Of a stretch of DNA of 64,000 nucleotides, positions 60,676 through 64,000 are shown piece after piece. Within the stretch, counting starts at the first letter, position 1, and every line of letters begins with the position of its first letter. The stretch is from Fibrobacteria bacterium (GTDB lineage Bacteria; Fibrobacterota; Fibrobacteria; UBA11236): contig JANYDA010000001.1 of the NCBI GenBank assembly GCA_025360005.1, positions 1-64,000 of the forward strand, given 5' to 3'. The position numbers and the translations under genes were made by a program. A model generated the notes under the pieces. The model worked only from the letters and a program-made list of their open reading frames with translations, had not been told where the DNA came from and made no database searches.

Positions 60676-63261
60676 TCACGGTCCTTCCGCGCCGACCAGG
60701 ATGCCGTTGATGAACTCCCGTTTTTCTCCCGGAGTGGCATGCCGGATGAAGTACCAGCCGGGATTCAGATGCAAACCCTTAATACTGACCGCCTGCCCTA
60801 TCCCCAGCGGCTGGAGGGCGCGGACGGCTACCGTACGGCCGGTAAAGTCCATGACTTCCGCGGTCCAAATCCTTTTCGATCCTTCGGCGGGGATGAAGCG
60901 GTAGCTCAAGTCCCCCTTTTCGGCCTTGAGCAAGGCGAATTCCTTGGGCCGAGCAAGGCCGTAGGAGCGCAATGGGGCGCCTCCGACGGTCAGGTTTTCA
61001 ATGCGGACATTGTCCAGGTTGAAACGTACGCTGGAGGTGCCATAATAGGTGAAGCGCAATCCGGTCACCGAAGATAGGCTCACCGCTTTGGCCGTGGTTT
61101 TCCAATCGGGTTGCGTCATGGCGCTGAAGGGAATGCGGATGCGCATCCAAGTGTCTCCGGCGAAATCGATCTTCTTCCCGTTATAGGCCTTGTCGGCGAT
61201 ATCCGATTGCTCCAGCTCCACCCAAAGGCTGCTGCCCGCCGTGGACTTGACATCGAATATCACGCTGGTGGCCGCGCCCAGACTCACCGCGGTGGCGGCC
61301 GCATTGAAGGTGGCGCGCACGCCCGCGTAGGGATGGGGCGCTCCGGCGCTGCCTATCAGCCGGATGGAAAGGCCGCGGGAAGCGGATTCGCCTTCTCCTG
61401 CGACGATGGCTGCGGCCATGGTGGCTGGATTGCTGGAAGACGTGCCCGTGGGCTTGTCATTGAAAATCTTCCAGGGCCCTCCCTGCTTGGACAGGCTGTC
61501 CGTGTCCTCGAAGTCGTCCACCAGCACGTCCGTGGCCTTGAAGGTTTCCTTCTTCAGCCCCGTTACATAGAATACCGTCGTAGCGCGGCTGGCATGATAG
61601 GGCGCGATATTGGGGATGTCCAACTTCACGTCCACCGCTTCGCCCGTGACAAAACTTCCGGAATCGACTTCCCCGGCCCAGGTGGCGGAAATGGCGGCGC
61701 CGGTCCCCCCGATGGTCCGCTTGGCTCCGCTGATCCTCCCTTTCAGGACGATCTTCCAGGCCGCGGAAGCCGCCAAAGCTCCGCTGATGACGGCGGATTG
61801 GGTATTCAAATCGACATTGCCGGGCGTCACCGTAAGCGGCGTGGCTATGCGCACCAGCCCCGCAGGGGGATTATCATAGTCCCGCAGGAAGCCGACCAGG
61901 CCCACCATGCCGGCGTTGTAATTGAGGGCCACTTCCGTATTCTTATAGTTGTTGGCATCGCTGCCGTTGAAGCTCCAAGCGGAGTTTTCCGGCTTAGTCG
62001 CGTCGAAGGCGCCGTTGGGCGAAGGACCGGACACAACGCCCCCTTTCAGACGCACGCCGTTCAGCCGGGCCACGTCATTGCGGTGATGGGGGGCCGTCGG
62101 GCCGTTTCCGAAACCCACCACGTAGGACTGGGTAAAGGGCGGCAACCCCGCCACCCAATGCGCCTGGTTGCGCGCGAAATCCAGGTATTGACCGTCTCCG
62201 GTGATCATGAACGCCAGCGCCGCGCTGAACCCGGCGCAAGCCGCGTTGCCGGCATTGCCCCAATCGGAATTGATGAAGGCGCCCTTGATGAGGGCGGAAG
62301 CATTGGCCGCCTTGACGACCCGGCCCATGGTAAAAGACACGTCGGATAACCAGGGACCGCTGGCGTTTTCACCCAGACGCGTGAGTTCGAATGCGGAGAT
62401 ATCTCCCACATTGGCGTATCCCAGCACGAAGAAATGCTGGCCTACCTTGCCTTGGAAGGATTTCGCTTGGGCGAAATAAGCCGTATCCTTGGTGGCGCGG
62501 TAAAGTTCCACCGCCGCGCAAGCCATCTTGTCCAGGAAAGTGGTGCATTTGTAGAACTCGCCATTATTCTGTTGCGTGGAAAGCCTCTGATTGGCCACGG
62601 CGAATTGGAACGCCTCCTTGGCCTTGGCCAGACAGGCTGACGCGTAGGCTGCGTCGTACGGCTTGTACAGAACCGACATCAAAGCCAGGCTGGCGGAATA
62701 CAGTCCCGCGATGTCGGCGCCGCCGCCGGTATAAACCGGGCGCGGGCTGGTGCGCTGGGAATTGGCATAACCGCTTTCGCCCAAAGCCTGATGGTCGGCG
62801 CCGGCATTGCCCACATCCACGACGATTTGCGACGGGGATATCACCGCGCGCATCATGTAGTCGGTGGCGATCTTGACTTCCCCCAATATGTCCGGGATTT
62901 GATCGGGCGCGCCTTTATAGTCCCACGAGGTAGCATCGTCGTAACCCCGGGGAAACACATCGTATCCCTTCAGGAGGCAGTAAGTGGAGAAGCTGAAAGG
63001 CAAACCGAACTTCACGAAATCGCCTGCGTCGTACCAACCGGAACTCAGATCCTTGCCATTGAGATTATCCCCGCTGTGCGGGAACGGGGAAGTCTTGTAG
63101 AACGGATTCTTATTGTCGATGGTTTTATCGCCGGCGCGTTGATAACCATAAAATTGGATGAGAAGGTTGTGCAGGTTTTGATAGTTGGGGTTCTGGGCCC
63201 CGGCATCAAGGGCCAGAGCCAAGAACGCCAACCACTGCACATATCGCAATGACTTGAACAT
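60676..63261 (-). CDS. GH9 cellulase with CBM11-like module and sorting-type tail
   Basis: An 861-residue secreted endoglucanase. A signal peptide (about 1-22) leads directly into the GH9 domain (about 25-465), with no Ig domain ahead: Asp78 and Asp81 in GWYDAGDFVKFG, His-rich APHHRNDV, and the acid Glu443 in NTEVALNYNAG. A beta domain (about 470-590), a CBM11-like module (about 590-760, VDDFEDTDSLSKQGGPW) and a C-terminal sorting-like domain (MDFTGRTVAVRAL, GWYFIRH) follow. AGGAG is nine bases before the ATG at 63261; the ATG at 63270 touches that site and is unlikely. It is read away from the other cellulases and ends at the terminator cluster. Confidence 0.95.
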   Translation of the reverse strand: MFKSLRYVQWLAFLALALDAGAQNPNYQNLHNLLIQFYGYQRAGDKTIDNKNPFYKTSPFPHSGDNLNGKDLSSGWYDAGDFVKFGLPFSFSTYCLLKGYDVFPRGYDDATSWDYKGAPDQIPDILGEVKIATDYMMRAVISPSQIVVDVGNAGADHQALGESGYANSQRTSPRPVYTGGGADIAGLYSASLALMSVLYKPYDAAYASACLAKAKEAFQFAVANQRLSTQQNNGEFYKCTTFLDKMACAAVELYRATKDTAYFAQAKSFQGKVGQHFFVLGYANVGDISAFELTRLGENASGPWLSDVSFTMGRVVKAANASALIKGAFINSDWGNAGNAACAGFSAALAFMITGDGQYLDFARNQAHWVAGLPPFTQSYVVGFGNGPTAPHHRNDVARLNGVRLKGGVVSGPSPNGAFDATKPENSAWSFNGSDANNYKNTEVALNYNAGMVGLVGFLRDYDNPPAGLVRIATPLTVTPGNVDLNTQSAVISGALAASAAWKIVLKGRISGAKRTIGGTGAAISATWAGEVDSGSFVTGEAVDVKLDIPNIAPYHASRATTVFYVTGLKKETFKATDVLVDDFEDTDSLSKQGGPWKIFNDKPTGTSSSNPATMAAAIVAGEGESASRGLSIRLIGSAGAPHPYAGVRATFNAAATAVSLGAATSVIFDVKSTAGSSLWVELEQSDIADKAYNGKKIDFAGDTWMRIRIPFSAMTQPDWKTTAKAVSLSSVTGLRFTYYGTSSVRFNLDNVRIENLTVGGAPLRSYGLARPKEFALLKAEKGDLSYRFIPAEGSKRIWTAEVMDFTGRTVAVRALQPLGIGQAVSIKGLHLNPGWYFIRHATPGEKREFINGILVGAEGP

Positions 63262-63377
63262 GTATCGCATCTCCTGTTCCGTGTTAGTGGCTTGCCGTGT
63301 GGTTTAGGTTCGGAAGGGAGACGGGCTTTTATGCGCGGCCCGGTGGAAGCCTTGTGGCGCGGCGGTGAGGCCCCATG

Positions 63378-63408
63378 AAAAAGGCCCCCTTGGACAGGGG
63401 GCCTTTCC
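63378..63408 (-). terminator. Terminator of the edge-truncated gene
   Basis: On the minus strand GGCCCCCTGTCC-type stem (CAGGGGGCC at 63396-63404 pairing with GGCCCCCTTG at 63383-63392) is followed by TTTTT. It lies about 50 bases past the partial gene's stop and also precedes the GH9 gene. Confidence 0.8.
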
Positions 63409-63454
63409 GGGAAGCGGAAGGGACGCGTCCCTTCCATTTACAAACAATCCGGGA

Positions 63455-64000
63455 TTATTTGAGCAAGGTGACCGGCGCGCTTTCGCTGACTTTGCCGTGA
63501 CGGACTTGCAGGGTATAGAGGCCGCTATGCAGATCCTGGGTGTCCAGGGTGGCCTGCAACAAGCCTTTGCCGGAAAGGCTGCGGCTGGCGGCGACCGATC
63601 CCTTGAGGTCGATGAGCCGGAGCACGACGCCGTCTGCGCCTGCGGGAAGGGTGTAGGCCACCTGGATGCCGCCGGCAACCTGGGACATACGCAACCCATT
63701 GATGGACTTGGAGCCATGATTCACGATCCCGAGAGCCGGGAAGGTGGTCATGCCCATCATCTTCACGTTGTCGATGGCCACTGCGCCCGTGGTCCTGGGA
63801 GCATCCTGGATGGCCCATTGGAACTTTTCCAGCGCCGAGGTCTTGAGGGGGTTAGTGGCCAACGCCGGAGCATCCGCCCAATCCGGCAGGACCAGCTTGG
63901 TCCAGGGAACGGTGGCGCTTTTCCAGATACCGGCCGTGGCGGGCAACATGACATAATGGACAACGCCTTTGTTGGCTCCCAGATCCTGGTTGGCTTTGAC
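63455..64000 (-). CDS. Secreted protein fragment with carbohydrate-module-like part and sorting tail, cut by the right edge
   Basis: The last 181 residues of a protein whose start lies outside the window. The visible first part ends in FQWAIQDAPRTTGAVAIDNVKM, the closing strand of CBM11-like or similar beta-sandwich modules, and the final 80 residues are a sorting-domain-like unit: INGLRMSQVAGGIQVAYTL, LRLIDLKGSVAASRSL, SGLYTLQVRHG. The pattern matches secreted cellulose-degrading proteins of this locus, so an upstream catalytic domain is likely but unseen. It reads in the same direction as the GH9 gene, 193 bases ahead of it. Confidence 0.85.
   Translation of the reverse strand, partial: VKANQDLGANKGVVHYVMLPATAGIWKSATVPWTKLVLPDWADAPALATNPLKTSALEKFQWAIQDAPRTTGAVAIDNVKMMGMTTFPALGIVNHGSKSINGLRMSQVAGGIQVAYTLPAGADGVVLRLIDLKGSVAASRSLSGKGLLQATLDTQDLHSGLYTLQVRHGKVSESAPVTLLK

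Overview
The window looks like a chromosomal segment of a GC-rich, Gram-negative, flagellated, cellulose-degrading bacterium, most likely of the Fibrobacterota (Fibrobacter-like) lineage. The pointers are P-ring and L-ring flagellar genes, heptose/LPS sugar genes, the futalosine menaquinone route (MqnB, MqnD), secreted proteins ending in type IX-like C-terminal sorting domains, and GH9, GH5 and GH51 cellulases carrying CBM11-like modules as in the Fibrobacter endoglucanase F/Cel51A type. The assignment is by recognition of families only; no search was run.

Layout. 1-4.3 kb (minus): an edge-truncated unknown, a CcbP-type calcium-binding protein, a SWIM zinc-finger protein and a SEC-C protein in one direction. 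4.36-4.83 kb: a tRNA 3' fragment with its own terminator, and an initiator tRNA-Met with promoter and terminator. 4.9-8.3 kb (minus): an unknown, a secreted CxxCH protein and a long ChaN-like protein. 8.6-10.3 kb (plus): ychF and a bifunctional-nuclease/UVR protein. 10.4-15.3 kb (minus): a 1380-residue sorting-domain protein translationally coupled to a membrane-anchored beta-helix-like partner. 15.5-21.7 kb: nth, hldD, a Fur-family regulator with a ZIP transporter, a DUF3810 protein, an Smr protein and ugd. 21.7-26.1 kb (minus): flagellar operon flgF-flgG-flgA-flgH-flgI with a sigma-54-like promoter. 26.4-28.9 kb (minus): mqnD, mqnB and a PfkB sugar kinase overlapping by 4 bases. 29-38 kb: a GGDEF protein, a GT9-like protein, manC, a PHP phosphoesterase, a membrane unknown, an M23 peptidase and a beta-rich exported unknown.

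38-64 kb is a cellulose/cellodextrin locus. A GH1 beta-glucosidase is read leftward. From the same intergenic region the following run rightward: an ABC ATPase, a lipoprotein solute-binding protein, two permeases, two outer-membrane barrel proteins, a GH51 lipoprotein with three CBM11-like modules, a 1648-residue multidomain GH9, a GH5 lipoprotein and an NAD(P)-binding protein. A second GH9 and an edge-truncated sorting-domain protein read leftward toward a strong terminator cluster. The picture is: secreted and surface enzymes cut cellulose, the outer-membrane barrels admit oligosaccharides, the ABC importer takes them to the cytoplasm, and GH1 splits them.

The strongest novelty is the second permease (43114-44952). 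A recognisable seven-repeat beta-propeller of about 340 residues is inserted into its first periplasmic loop, exactly between the conserved LK..EI and W.NY segments of a MalG-type permease. Other points of note are a 21-bp palindrome over the putative ZIP promoter, an endonuclease III without its fourth cluster cysteine, a tRNA fragment that looks like an old integration scar, and an initiator tRNA with a U1-U72 mismatch.
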